A stretch of 64,000 bases of DNA from Pseudomonas anuradhapurensis (lineage in GTDB: Bacteria > Pseudomonadota > Gammaproteobacteria > Pseudomonadales > Pseudomonadaceae). Every line of letters starts with the position of its first letter. Within the stretch, counting starts at the first letter, position 1. The stretch spans positions 2,615,001-2,679,000 of the forward strand of contig NZ_CP077097.1 of assembly GCF_014269225.2 (NCBI RefSeq). The letters are read 5' to 3'. The translations under genes and the position numbers were made by a program. Below, piece by piece: positions 54,937-63,960 of the stretch. Below the pieces are notes generated by a model. The model searched no databases and had not been told where the DNA came from. It saw only the letters and a list, made by a program, of their open reading frames with translations.

Positions 54937-55113
54937 ATGGCCAACAAAGAGAACAGCCGTACCGGCAATCAACAAGGCAGCCAGGGTGGTAACAAGAACC
55001 CAGGCAACTTTGCCAATGACCGCGAGAAAGCCTCCGAAGCTGGACGCAAGGGCGGCCAGCATTCCGGTGGCGGCCGCAGCAGTGAATCGAGCCGCAAAGG
55101 CGGCCGTTCGTAA
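54937..55113 (+). CDS. KGG-motif small stress protein
   Basis: Hydrophilic protein of 58 residues (MANKENSRTGNQQGSQGGNK at the start). It has the stress-induced KGG pattern: NFANDREKASEAGRKGG, then SSESSRKGGRS at the end. This is the family of GsiB, Con-10 and E. coli YciG, usually under the general stress sigma factor. GAGG lies about 9 bp before the ATG. It has a 247-bp gap upstream, where I see no clear promoter, and 61 bp to the next small lipoprotein gene. Confidence 0.85.
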   Translation: MANKENSRTGNQQGSQGGNKNPGNFANDREKASEAGRKGGQHSGGGRSSESSRKGGRS

Positions 55114-55174
55114 GTGAGGCTACGCAGTGCCGGGTTAGCCTGGCACTGCGATTTTGCGCAAAAAGGAGTGCCCC

Positions 55175-55372
55175 ATGCGATTGCTCCCCCTGATAGCCCT
55201 GATGGGCGCCTTCACCCTGGTCGGCGGCTGTTTCGACCGCGACAAAGACCACCCGGCGAAAGATGCCGACCAAAGCAAACCGTCCCTGCAGATGCAGCAA
55301 CCCGACGACAAGCCTGCTTCACAACCTGCGCCAGGCCCTGAGCCGATGCCCGGGCAGAAACCCAGCCAATAA
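55175..55372 (+). CDS. Small lipoprotein
   Basis: 65-residue precursor with a lipoprotein signal (MRLLPLIALMGAFTLVGGC). The mature part of about 47 residues is charged and then proline/glutamine-rich (SKPSLQMQQPDDKPASQPAP), so likely unstructured. AAAAGGAG precedes the ATG. It comes 20 bp before the iron-enzyme gene and may be co-transcribed with it. Function unknown. Confidence 0.75.
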   Translation: MRLLPLIALMGAFTLVGGCFDRDKDHPAKDADQSKPSLQMQQPDDKPASQPAPGPEPMPGQKPSQ

Positions 55373-55392
55373 CAGCGCACAAGGAATACGGC

Positions 55393-56727
55393 ATGACGGT
55401 CACAACCTGCAAGACCGCCGCGATGGTACCGGCCTCGACCCATGGGCCAAGCCTGTACGACCGTTACCACGCACTGCTGGGCGGTGCGGATGCGGCCAGC
55501 GCCGCATGGTTGAACGAACAGTTGGCTCAGGTGCAAGGTTTGCCGGACGACTTGCCTGCTGACCCAGCACAGCTGGAAGCCTGGAGCGCCCGGCATACTG
55601 CCGCGGTCGCTGCAGCCTACGCCGCCTACCTGGCGCAACGCCGCCAGGGCAGCCCACGGCGCTACTTCGCCAATCGCGCCCAGGCGCTGTGGTTCCTGCA
55701 GCAGGTCGCGCCCACCAAGGCGGTGGATGGCGCGTGGCTGCACGGCACCCTGCGCCATTGGCGTGACCCGCGCTACCATGGCCTGATCCGCACTTACCTG
55801 GAAGAGCTGGGCAGCGGTGATCCGCGCTGCAACCACGTGCTGATCTATCAACGCCTGCTGAGCCGGCTGGGCTGTCTGGACCTACCCGAACTGGATGACC
55901 AACGCTACCTGCAAGGGGCCTTGCAACTGGCGCTGGGGCACCATGCCGACGCGTTTCTGCCCGAGGTCATCGGCTACAACCTGGGCTACGAACAACCGCC
56001 GCTGCATTTGCTGATCACCACCTACGAACTGGCAGAACTGGGCATCGACGGCCATTACTTCCAGCTGCACGTGACCATCGACAATGCCGCCAGCGGGCAT
56101 GCCCACCTGTCCATCCAGGCGCTACGCCAGCTGTGTCCGGCAGACGACCTGTGCAGGTTCTACCAACGTGTACGCCAGGGCTATCGCCTGAATGACCTGG
56201 GGGTGGATACCCCCAGCCTGATCGACAGTTTCGACCTGCAGGCGGAGCTGCTGATGGCCCTGGAGCACAAGCGGCATTTCGGCCAGTTCATGCATTCCGA
56301 TCATTGCCGCCTGCAGAAACGCACGGTCAACCAGTGGCTGGCCGAGCCAGGCGGCATGCCGGCGTTCCTCGAAGCCTTGCAGGCGCAGGGCTGGATCCGC
56401 CGGGGAGAGGCCCCCGCCAACAGCCGCTGGTGGCGCCTTGTCGAAGGCCCGTCGGCGCCAATGTACGGCGTGTTCACCGCCTACGAGAAACAGCTGTGGC
56501 ACGACTGGATCGCCGCGGGCTGGCAAGCCCCTGGTTCACGGGTGATGCCTGGCAGCTGGGAGGAGCCATTGCAGCTGGATACACCACTGCAGGGTACGGC
56601 ACAGGAAACTGACATCGAGACCTTGATCGACAGCATGGCCGGCAACCGTCATGCCACACCGGAAGGATTGCTGGCGACCCAGGGCTACCTGCGTGCCACC
56701 GGCCTGGCCCAGGAGGAACCGCGCTGA
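55393..56727 (+). CDS. Haem-oxygenase-like iron-containing redox enzyme (HDO superfamily)
   Basis: Protein of 444 residues. The C-terminal two thirds have the pattern of 'iron-containing redox enzymes' with a haem-oxygenase-like fold: LEELGSGDPRCNHVLIY (E138, H148), FLPEVIGYNLGYEQPPLHLL (E191, E200) and HYFQLHVTIDNAASGHAHLS (H225, D230, H236). In the characterised members (SznF, UndA, BesC, CADD) such Glu/His/Asp sets bind two irons that oxidise amino-acid-like or fatty-acid substrates. No signal peptide. Its stop codon shares a base with the next ATG (TGATG), so it is coupled to the methyltransferase. Substrate unknown. Confidence 0.78.
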   Translation: MTVTTCKTAAMVPASTHGPSLYDRYHALLGGADAASAAWLNEQLAQVQGLPDDLPADPAQLEAWSARHTAAVAAAYAAYLAQRRQGSPRRYFANRAQALWFLQQVAPTKAVDGAWLHGTLRHWRDPRYHGLIRTYLEELGSGDPRCNHVLIYQRLLSRLGCLDLPELDDQRYLQGALQLALGHHADAFLPEVIGYNLGYEQPPLHLLITTYELAELGIDGHYFQLHVTIDNAASGHAHLSIQALRQLCPADDLCRFYQRVRQGYRLNDLGVDTPSLIDSFDLQAELLMALEHKRHFGQFMHSDHCRLQKRTVNQWLAEPGGMPAFLEALQAQGWIRRGEAPANSRWWRLVEGPSAPMYGVFTAYEKQLWHDWIAAGWQAPGSRVMPGSWEEPLQLDTPLQGTAQETDIETLIDSMAGNRHATPEGLLATQGYLRATGLAQEEPR

Positions 56728-57680
56728 TGCAGCTTGACCCACAACAGATCCAGGCAGACCAGGCGTTGCTGCAATTGGGCAAGCGCCTGCGTGCCGACGG
56801 CTACCGCTTCACCTGTGTCACACCGGCCACCCACGCCCGGGTCAACGCCCGCCCAGGGGCGGAGCGGGCCAGGACACTGCGCGATGTGTTCGGCTGGAGC
56901 CGCCCGTTTCCGCCCTCGCTGGTTTCCGCCGACGAGCTGGACCAGCTACGCCAGGCGCAGGTATTGGCGACGCGTGGCGAGTGGTTGGTGAGTACGGTCC
57001 GCTGGGCCACCCTCGAAGACTTGCTGCTGGTGCACTCGGCGTACCCCACCGACGCCAGCGACGCGGTGTTCTTCGGCCCGGACAGCTACCGTTTCGCCCA
57101 GGTGATCCACGACCACCTGCAACGCGCCCCGAAGCGCGTCGAGCATGCCGTGGACATTGGCTGCGGCACCGGTGTCGGTGCCTTGCTGGTGGCCCAGGCG
57201 GTACCGCACGCCCAGGTTACCGCCGTGGACATCAATCCGCTTGCGCTGCGCTACACAGCGATCAATGCGGCCCTGGCAGGCGTGAGCAATGTCTCGGTGG
57301 AGCCAAGTGACCTGCTCGACGGCATTACCGGCCTGTTCGACCTGATCATCACCAACCCGCCGTACATGCTCGATGTGCAAGAGCGCACCTACCGTCACGG
57401 TGGTGGCGCGCTGGGCGCCGAGCTGTCGTTGCGCATCGTCGAACAGGCCCGCGAGCGGCTTGCCCCCGGTGGCTCACTGTTGCTGTATACCGGTGTAGCG
57501 ATCATTGAAGGCAGGGACCCCTTGCTCGAAGCCATCCGCCTGCGCCTGGCGGGGCCTGGGTGGTCGTGGGTCTACCGCGAGGTCGACCCGGACGTGTTCG
57601 GTGAGCAATTGGGCGAGCGCGGCTACGAACAGGTCGAGCGCATCGCCGCAGTCACACTCACCGTCACCCGCAGCGGCTGA
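56727..57680 (+). CDS. Class I SAM-dependent methyltransferase with NPPY motif
   Basis: Protein of 317 residues. The SAM-binding fold begins at VDIGCGTGVGALLVAQAV near residue 143, acidic loop TAVDINPLALRY, and NPPYMLD near residue 212. NPPY enzymes usually methylate a planar nitrogen (amide, adenine or similar). An N-terminal domain of about 130 residues (ADELDQLRQAQVLATRGEWL) precedes the catalytic part, as in PrmC/HemK-like proteins, but the sequence does not match PrmC. Its start overlaps the iron-enzyme stop and the ligase gene follows after 6 bp. Confidence 0.82.
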   Translation: MQLDPQQIQADQALLQLGKRLRADGYRFTCVTPATHARVNARPGAERARTLRDVFGWSRPFPPSLVSADELDQLRQAQVLATRGEWLVSTVRWATLEDLLLVHSAYPTDASDAVFFGPDSYRFAQVIHDHLQRAPKRVEHAVDIGCGTGVGALLVAQAVPHAQVTAVDINPLALRYTAINAALAGVSNVSVEPSDLLDGITGLFDLIITNPPYMLDVQERTYRHGGGALGAELSLRIVEQARERLAPGGSLLLYTGVAIIEGRDPLLEAIRLRLAGPGWSWVYREVDPDVFGEQLGERGYEQVERIAAVTLTVTRSG

Positions 57681-57686
57681 GCCGAT

Positions 57687-58844
57687 ATGCCAGCGCCTTG
57701 CACCTTCGGCATCGAAGAAGAATACCTGCTAGTCGACCTTGCCAGCGGTCGGGTTCCGGCCACCCCTTCGCCGGGGGTGGTCAGGCGCTGCCGCGAGCTG
57801 CTGGGCGAGCAATTTGCCCAGGAAATGTTCCGTAGCCAGATCGAAGTGGTGTCCCCGGTATTCGATAACACGCACCAGGCACGGGAATACCTCGCCCAGA
57901 GCCGTCAGCGCCTTGGCCAGGCCCTGGCCGAGGAAGGCATGGGCCTATACGGCGCGGCCAGCCATCCGTTTGCCCCGTGGCAGAAGCAGAAAGCAGCCTC
58001 TGCGGCGCATTACCGGCAGTTGTTCGATGACTACCAGCACGTGGCGCGACACAGCCTGGTCAATGGCCTGCATGTGCATGTCGGTGTGCCGGCAGGTTGC
58101 GACCGGATGCAGCTGATCAATCGCCTGCTGCCGTGGCTGCCGCTGCTGCTGGTACTGAGCACTTCGTCGCCGTTATGGTGCGGCCAGGGTACGGGCTACC
58201 TGAGCTACCGCCGGGTGATCTGTGGCGAGTGGCCGCACATGGGCTTGCCCGAGCCTCTGCCTGACTGGTCCGCCTACGAGCGCTACCGGGCCTTGCTGCA
58301 ACGTACCGGGTCGCTGGCCAAGGATGGTGACTTCTGGTGGGCCGTGCGCCCGTCGCGGCGCTACCCGACCGTTGAGCTGCGCATCTGTGATGCGTGCCCG
58401 GACCTGGAAGATGTGCTGTGCATCGCCGGGTTGTTCCGGCATATGGTCGAGCACTGCGTACGCTGGGGGCACGACCCCGAACCGCTGACCCGCGAGCTGC
58501 GCTGGGTCGCCCAGGAAAACTACTGGCGCGCCATGCGCCACGGCCGCCACGGCACCTTCATCGGCCAGCAGCAGCAACAGGGCGTTTCCGCTCGCGGCTG
58601 GCTGGCCCAGCTGCATGCTGCGTTTCCCGTCGACACGGCCGATGCCGAGCGTGCATTGCTGCGGGCACGATGGATCCTGGAGCACGGGACCAGCGCCGAT
58701 CGCCAGCTGGCCTGTTTCGAGGGCGCCCGAGCCAGCGGCAGGACGACACCGCAAGCGCTACGCCTGGTCGTGGACCAGGTGCTGGAGGAGGGCGGCAAAT
58801 ATCCTCTTCACCCCCCCACGGCACTTGCATTCGCGCAGGGTTGA
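57687..58844 (+). CDS. GCS2/YbdK-type carboxylate-amine ligase
   Basis: ATP-dependent ligase of 385 residues in the glutamate-cysteine ligase 2 family. Signature segments: FGIEEEYLLVDLASG at the start (the acidic Mg/ATP residues), LVNGLHVHVGV and YPTVELRICDACPDLEDVL. E. coli YbdK shows weak glutamate-cysteine ligase activity, and family members make amide bonds in several small molecules. Here it is packed with a methyltransferase and an iron oxidase, suggesting a dedicated product. The nucleosidase gene starts 46 bp later. Confidence 0.85.
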   Translation: MPAPCTFGIEEEYLLVDLASGRVPATPSPGVVRRCRELLGEQFAQEMFRSQIEVVSPVFDNTHQAREYLAQSRQRLGQALAEEGMGLYGAASHPFAPWQKQKAASAAHYRQLFDDYQHVARHSLVNGLHVHVGVPAGCDRMQLINRLLPWLPLLLVLSTSSPLWCGQGTGYLSYRRVICGEWPHMGLPEPLPDWSAYERYRALLQRTGSLAKDGDFWWAVRPSRRYPTVELRICDACPDLEDVLCIAGLFRHMVEHCVRWGHDPEPLTRELRWVAQENYWRAMRHGRHGTFIGQQQQQGVSARGWLAQLHAAFPVDTADAERALLRARWILEHGTSADRQLACFEGARASGRTTPQALRLVVDQVLEEGGKYPLHPPTALAFAQG

Positions 58845-58890
58845 ACGACAATGGCGGCGCCATTTGCCAGCCATCCGGATACTCCGCACG

Positions 58891-59478
58891 ATGATCTTGA
58901 CCCAGCAATTCCCTGATATTTCCCTGGCTGACACCTTGTTCGTCTTCGCCCTCGCGGCCGAGGCGGGGAGCGTGTTCGCCGGGATGAACAGCGTGTTCAC
59001 CGGCATCGGCAAGGTCAATGCCGCCATCGCCCTGACGCGGGCTATCGCCGCCAACAGGCCCAGGCTGATCGTCAACCTCGGGTCGGCTGGCAGCCTGCGG
59101 CACGGCAAGGGCGCAGTGGTGTGCTGCACCCGCTTCGTGCAACGTGACATGGACGTGACCCCGCTGGGCTTCGCCCGTTACGAAACGCCGCTGTCGGATA
59201 TCCCGGTGCTGCTGGAGCACGGCGTGGTGATCCCCGGCCTGCCCGTGGAAACCTGCGGCAGCGGCGACAGCTTCGAGATCAACCACGGCGACGCACCGTA
59301 CGACGTGGTCGACATGGAGGCCTATGTGCTGGCCTTGATCGCACGCAGCGAGGGCATTCCCTTTGTCTGCCTGAAATACATCTCCGACGATGCCGGCAGC
59401 GATGCGGCCGGCGACTGGGCGGTGCAGGTACACCTAGCCGCAGAGGCATTCCAGCGGGTGCTGTTCAACCCAGCGTGA
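58891..59478 (+). CDS. Nucleoside phosphorylase/hydrolase superfamily protein (MTA/SAH nucleosidase-like)
   Basis: Protein of 195 residues. Typical segments: [44 protein letters not shown] and [15 protein letters not shown], with a late catalytic-type aspartate in [12 protein letters not shown]. This is the layout of MtnN-type nucleosidases, though shorter (about 230 is usual). Such an enzyme would remove S-adenosylhomocysteine made by the methyltransferase two genes upstream, but a purine nucleosidase role is also possible. ATG 58891 gives the family-like start. Confidence 0.78.
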   Translation: MILTQQFPDISLADTLFVFALAAEAGSVFAGMNSVFTGIGKVNAAIALTRAIAANRPRLIVNLGSAGSLRHGKGAVVCCTRFVQRDMDVTPLGFARYETPLSDIPVLLEHGVVIPGLPVETCGSGDSFEINHGDAPYDVVDMEAYVLALIARSEGIPFVCLKYISDDAGSDAAGDWAVQVHLAAEAFQRVLFNPA

Positions 59479-59591
59479 CCGCTGGTCGGCGGTGTTGCCA
59501 GCTGGAGCAAACCATCGCCCAGGGGGGCTTCTCGAAACCGGTATCGGCCCTGTTACGGGCCAGCCCGGTTTCAGCAGAGGAGTGGCCCCCC

Positions 59592-60497
59592 ATGCCCAAC
59601 AAACCCCACGACCAGTTCAGCATGCAGAACCCGCTGACCCAGTACCCGCACCCACCGTTCCCGGCCCAGGGCCAGCCTGCGCCGGGCCTGGACGTCAACA
59701 TGCAGCCCAAGCCCGACCACGGCGAAGCCAGCTACAAGGGCTTCGGCCGCCTGGCCGGGCGCAAGGCACTGATCACCGGCGCAGATTCGGGTATAGGCCG
59801 CGCAGTTGCCATTGCCTTCGCCCGCGAGGGGGCCGACATTGCGCTGAACTACATGCCCATCGAACAACCCGATGCCCGCGAAGTGATCAAGCTGATCGAA
59901 GCCGAAGGCCGCAAGGTGGTCGCGATTGCCGGCGATCTCAAGGACGAGCAGTTCTGCAAGGAGCTGGTCGAGCAGGCCCACGAACAGCTCGGTGGCCTGG
60001 ACATCCTGGTCAACGTCGCCGGCAAGCAGGAGGCGCGCAAGGACATCAGCCAGATCACCCACGAGCAGTTCGACCATACCCTGAAAACCAACGTCTACGC
60101 GCTGTTCTGGCTGTGCCAGGCGGCGGTGCCGCTGATGCCGGCGGGCGCTACCATCATCAACACGGCCTCGATCCAGTCCTACCAGCCGTCGGCCACCTTG
60201 CTCGACTATGCCACCACCAAGGCCGCCATCGTCGCCTTTACCAAGGCCTTGGCCAAGCAGGTGATCGAACGCGGCATCCGGGTCAACGCCGTGGCCCCGG
60301 GGCCGATCTGGACCGTACTGCAGCCCAGCGGCGGCCAGCCACCGGAGAAAATCCCCGAATTCGGCGCACAAACGCCGATGAAGCGCCCGGGCCAGCCGGC
60401 CGAGTGCGCGCCGGTGTATGTCCTGCTGGCCAGCCAGGAGTCCAGCTACATCACCGGCGAGGTGTTCGGCGTCACCGGCGGCAACCCGTTGCCATAG
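59592..60497 (+). CDS. SDR-family oxidoreductase (YghA-like)
   Basis: NAD(P)-dependent dehydrogenase of 301 residues. The N-terminal extension ([20 protein letters not shown]) is typical of YghA/YdaD/general-stress SDRs. The cofactor loop is [24 protein letters not shown] at the fold centre, and the Ser-Tyr-Lys triad in [23 protein letters not shown] (split: TASIQ, LDYATTK). It ends in [18 protein letters not shown] precedes the ATG. It is 113 bp after the nucleosidase gene. Members are usually stress-induced; the substrate is unknown. Confidence 0.88.
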   Translation: MPNKPHDQFSMQNPLTQYPHPPFPAQGQPAPGLDVNMQPKPDHGEASYKGFGRLAGRKALITGADSGIGRAVAIAFAREGADIALNYMPIEQPDAREVIKLIEAEGRKVVAIAGDLKDEQFCKELVEQAHEQLGGLDILVNVAGKQEARKDISQITHEQFDHTLKTNVYALFWLCQAAVPLMPAGATIINTASIQSYQPSATLLDYATTKAAIVAFTKALAKQVIERGIRVNAVAPGPIWTVLQPSGGQPPEKIPEFGAQTPMKRPGQPAECAPVYVLLASQESSYITGEVFGVTGGNPLP

Positions 60498-60569
60498 GGC
60501 TGGCCGGCTAAACCTTCGCGGCTCGGTGCAGTCACTTGTGGTATCGGCAGGCAACCTGGGGGCAGATTC

Positions 60570-61430
60570 ATGGCAAGGGCAATCTGGAAAGGCGCCATCA
60601 GCTTTGGCCTCGTGCACATCCCTGTGGCCCTCAATACCGCAGTGCGCACCGAGCGCGTCGACTTCGACTGGCTCGACAAGCGCAGCATGGAGCCGGTGGG
60701 CTACAAGCGGGTGAACAAGGTCACCGGCAAGGACATCGACAAGGAGAACATCGTCAAAGGGGTCGAGTACGAAAAAGGCCGCTATGTGGTGATCAGCGAA
60801 GAAGAGATCCGCAAGGCGCGCCCCGAGGCGACCCAGACCATCGATATCTTTTCGTTCGTCGACGCCGGCGATATCCCTCTGCAGCATTTCGACACGCCGT
60901 ACTACCTCAGCCCGGACCGGCGAGGTGGCAAGGTGTATGCGCTGCTGCGCGAGACCCTGGCCAGCACCGGCAAGGTGGCGCTGGCCACGGTGGTGCTGCA
61001 TACCCGTCAGCATCTGGCCTTGCTGCGGCCGCTGGACGAGGCGCTGGTGATGATCACCCTACGCTGGCCGGAAGAGGTGCGTGGCCTGGAAACGCTGGAG
61101 CTGGACAGCAGCGTTACCGAAGCCAAGGTGGACAAGCGCGAACTGGACATGGCCAAACGGCTGGTCGAGGACATGACCGGCGCCTGGTCGCCTGACGACT
61201 ATCATGACGCCTTCCGCCAGACCATTCTCGACCTGGTGGAAGAAAAGGCCAGCAAAGGCAAGATCGAAACGGTGGAAACAGGCGAGGCCAGCGGGAGCGA
61301 GAAAGGCGCGGACATCATCGACCTTACCGAGCTGCTCAAGCGCAGCCTTGGCGGCAAGGGCGGCGCGGCAGGCAAGAAAAAGCCAGCGCCAGAAAAGAAG
61401 CCCGCCAAACGGACGCGCAAGGCGTCCTGA
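60570..61430 (+). CDS. ku: Ku protein, NHEJ end-binding
   Basis: Homodimeric Ku of 286 residues that threads onto DNA ends and recruits LigD. The start MARAIWKGAISFGLVHIPVA is the conserved Ku core opening; LKRSLGGKGG and a lysine-rich tail (KKPAPEKKPAKRTRKAS) form the C-terminal DNA/LigD contact. It is convergent with ligD, and a 17-bp inverted repeat lies between. Together they make a complete minimal NHEJ system. Confidence 0.96.
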   Translation: MARAIWKGAISFGLVHIPVALNTAVRTERVDFDWLDKRSMEPVGYKRVNKVTGKDIDKENIVKGVEYEKGRYVVISEEEIRKARPEATQTIDIFSFVDAGDIPLQHFDTPYYLSPDRRGGKVYALLRETLASTGKVALATVVLHTRQHLALLRPLDEALVMITLRWPEEVRGLETLELDSSVTEAKVDKRELDMAKRLVEDMTGAWSPDDYHDAFRQTILDLVEEKASKGKIETVETGEASGSEKGADIIDLTELLKRSLGGKGGAAGKKKPAPEKKPAKRTRKAS

Positions 61431-61444
61431 AGGCCTTTATCCGT

Positions 61445-61484
61445 GCAAGCTGCCGGGCCAGCCCTTACTGGCCCAGCAGCTTGC
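61445..61484. terminator. Bidirectional terminator between ku and ligD
   Basis: Arms GCAAGCTGCCGGGCCAG (61445-61461) and CTGGCCCAGCAGCTTGC (61468-61484) pair at 16 of 17 positions with a 6-nt loop. The ligD stop codon lies in the loop, so the right arm is ligD coding sequence. Confidence 0.7.
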
Positions 61485-63960
61485 GCATCCGTGCGGTGAT
61501 GGACTGGCGTACCTTGCCCATGTCTGCCCAAGGATCGTCGACCTCTGCCAGGCGTTCGCGCAGGTTGTTGATGTTCCATTGGTTGGCGCCCTTGAGCTGG
61601 GTGAGCTCTTCACGCCAGATCGGTACCGAAACCGGCAACCCCTCGCGCGCCCGCAGCGAATAGGCGCAGGCAGTGGTGGCGCCCTTGCCGTTGCGCAGGT
61701 AGTCGATGAAGATGCGGCCCACGCGGTTTTTCGGCCCGGACACGGCGCTCAGGCGCTCCGGGAACAGCCTGGCCAGGTAATTGACGATGGCGTGGCTGAA
61801 GTCTTTCACCTCGTCCCAACTGGCTTTGCGCGTCAGCGGCACGACCACATGGATACCTTTGCCGCCGCTGGTCTTCAGAAACACCTTCAGGCCCAGCTCG
61901 TCGAGCAGGGTCAGGGTCAGCTGGGTAGCCTCCAGCATGGCTTTCCAGGGCAGGGCGGGGTCCGGGTCGAGGTCGAGGACGAAGCGGTCGGGCTTGTCGA
62001 AATCCTTGTCGGTGCCGTTCCAGGTGTGCAGTTCGAGCATGTTCATCTGCACCGCGCCCAGCAAGGTGTCGGGGCGATTGATGATCATCGCCGCCTGGCC
62101 TGCCTCGGCTTTGTCGTAGCTGAGCACGTTGGGGATGTGCAGCTGGCCGGCATTTTTCTGGAAGAACAGCTCGCCCGCCAACCCGTCAGGGGCGCGCACC
62201 AAGGCCACCGGGCGGTCCTTGAGCTGCGGCAGGATCCACTGGCTGACCTCGGCGTAATATTCCGCCACGTCGCGCTTGGTGGCGCCGCTGCTGGCGTCGA
62301 TGACGCGCTCGGGGTGGGTCAGGCGCAAGTCACCGAAGTGCTCCGTGGCCTTGGCGGGCTTGGATTTGGGCAGGGTCTTGCCGGGCATGGCACGCTCCAG
62401 GTCAATGGCGGTGGCAGGTTTGTCGTCGCGCAGGCCGTGAAATACCGAATGGCGCACGATCCCTTCGCGGGTCATCTGCGCGTAGGCGACTTCCGCCAGC
62501 AACTGTGGCTTCAGCCAGTGCACGCCGCGTGCCTCGGCCCCGCCAGGCGGCTTGGCCAGGGCGGGCTTGGCGATTTCGAGCGGTTTGAGCCGCGCATGGA
62601 TGCTGTCCAGCGTGGTGGCGCTGAAGCCGGTGCCGACCTTGCCGGCGTAGCGCAACTCACCGCTGTCGTTGTCATGCAGCGCCAGCAGCAGCGCTCCGAA
62701 GCCGTTGCGGCTACCTTTCGGCTCGGTAAAGCCGACGATCACGAACTCCTGGCGTTTCTTGCACTTGAGCTTGATCCAGTCAGCACTACGCCGGCCGACG
62801 TAGGTGCTGTCCACGCGTTTGCCGATCAAGCCCTCCAGGTCCAGGCGGCAGGCACTGTCCAGCAACGACTCCACCGGCTGGTCGAAATCGGCAGAAAACA
62901 CCAGGTTGTCGGCTTCATTCGCTTCGAGCAGCTGGCGCAGCGTGTCGCGGCGGTCCTGCAGCGGCACCTGGCGCAGGTCACGGCCGCCGAGAAAGGGCAG
63001 GTCGAACAGGTAATAGGTGATCTGTTCGTCGTGATCGGTATCGAATGCGTTCTGCAGCGCCTGGAAGTCTGCCACCCCTTGCTCGTTGTTCACTACCATC
63101 TCGCCATCCAGCCAGGCCGAATCGACCCCAAGCTGGCGCAGCGCAGCCACCTGGCGCGGCATCTTGGCGCTCCAGTCATGGCCGTTGCGGGTGAACAGGC
63201 GAATGTCATCGCCTTCGATGCGCGCCAGGATGCGGTAGCCGTCGAACTTCACTTCGTAGCGCCAGTCACCCGCCGGTGGCGAGTCGACCAGCGTGGCCAG
63301 CTGCGGCTGCAACAGCTCTGGCAGCGGCGCTGCCTTGCCAGTGGCCGAGCGTTTGCCGGCCGCAGGCTTGGCCTTGGCCGGCTTGCCGCTGCTGCGCTTG
63401 GGTAGCAGGGTACGGTCGCTGAGCACGCTATCTGGCTGCGCGTCGACGATGCTGTATTCGCTTTCGCTGCGCGCCTGGCTGTCGTGGGACTTGACCAGCA
63501 TCCACTGCTCCTTCTTGCCGGCCATGTGCGTGCGGAACAGGTTCCATACCCCGCTGAGCTTTTCGCCCTGCAGGCGGAAACGCAGCTTGCCTTTGGCATA
63601 GGCCTCGCGGGCGTCCCCCTCCGGCTCCCAGATGCCGCGATCCCAGACAATCACATCGCCGGCACCATAATGCCCTTCGGGGATGTGGCCTTCGAAGTCG
63701 GCGTAGTCCAGCGGATGGTCTTCGACGTGCACGGCCAGGCGGCGCACCTTGGGGTCGAGCGATGGGCCTTTCGGGATGGCCCAGCTTTTCAGCGTGCCGT
63801 CCAGTTCCAGGCGGAAATCATAATGCAGGTGGCTGGCATCGTGCTTCTGGATGCAGAACTGCAGGGCGTGGGCGCGCTGGGTGCGCTTCTGCTTGCCACT
63901 GGGTTCGGGCGTGGCGTTGAAATCGCGTTTGCGTGCGTATTCCTCGAGGGGCTTGGCCAT
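61465..63960 (-). CDS. ligD: Multifunctional DNA ligase D
   Basis: NHEJ enzyme of 831 residues with the Pseudomonas domain order. Phosphoesterase, residues 1-180 (HDASHLHYDFRLELDG, EGHYGAGDVIVWDRGIW). ATP-dependent ligase, about 220-520, with the adenylated lysine K238 in YEVKFDGYR, then WLDGEMVV and WIKLKCKKRQEFVIVGF. Polymerase/primase, about 545-831, with FVLDLDPDPALPW carrying the two catalytic aspartates and KTSGGKGIHVVVPL. All catalytic motifs look intact. The linker at 185-212 is lysine/alanine-rich. Confidence 0.97.
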   Translation of the reverse strand: MAKPLEEYARKRDFNATPEPSGKQKRTQRAHALQFCIQKHDASHLHYDFRLELDGTLKSWAIPKGPSLDPKVRRLAVHVEDHPLDYADFEGHIPEGHYGAGDVIVWDRGIWEPEGDAREAYAKGKLRFRLQGEKLSGVWNLFRTHMAGKKEQWMLVKSHDSQARSESEYSIVDAQPDSVLSDRTLLPKRSSGKPAKAKPAAGKRSATGKAAPLPELLQPQLATLVDSPPAGDWRYEVKFDGYRILARIEGDDIRLFTRNGHDWSAKMPRQVAALRQLGVDSAWLDGEMVVNNEQGVADFQALQNAFDTDHDEQITYYLFDLPFLGGRDLRQVPLQDRRDTLRQLLEANEADNLVFSADFDQPVESLLDSACRLDLEGLIGKRVDSTYVGRRSADWIKLKCKKRQEFVIVGFTEPKGSRNGFGALLLALHDNDSGELRYAGKVGTGFSATTLDSIHARLKPLEIAKPALAKPPGGAEARGVHWLKPQLLAEVAYAQMTREGIVRHSVFHGLRDDKPATAIDLERAMPGKTLPKSKPAKATEHFGDLRLTHPERVIDASSGATKRDVAEYYAEVSQWILPQLKDRPVALVRAPDGLAGELFFQKNAGQLHIPNVLSYDKAEAGQAAMIINRPDTLLGAVQMNMLELHTWNGTDKDFDKPDRFVLDLDPDPALPWKAMLEATQLTLTLLDELGLKVFLKTSGGKGIHVVVPLTRKASWDEVKDFSHAIVNYLARLFPERLSAVSGPKNRVGRIFIDYLRNGKGATTACAYSLRAREGLPVSVPIWREELTQLKGANQWNINNLRERLAEVDDPWADMGKVRQSITARMRKLLGQ

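Noticed and set aside
61204..63405. Open frame of over 700 codons antisense to ligD
   Set aside because: LigD has all domains and motifs on the other strand; the antisense frame also overlaps ku and has no recognisable domain.
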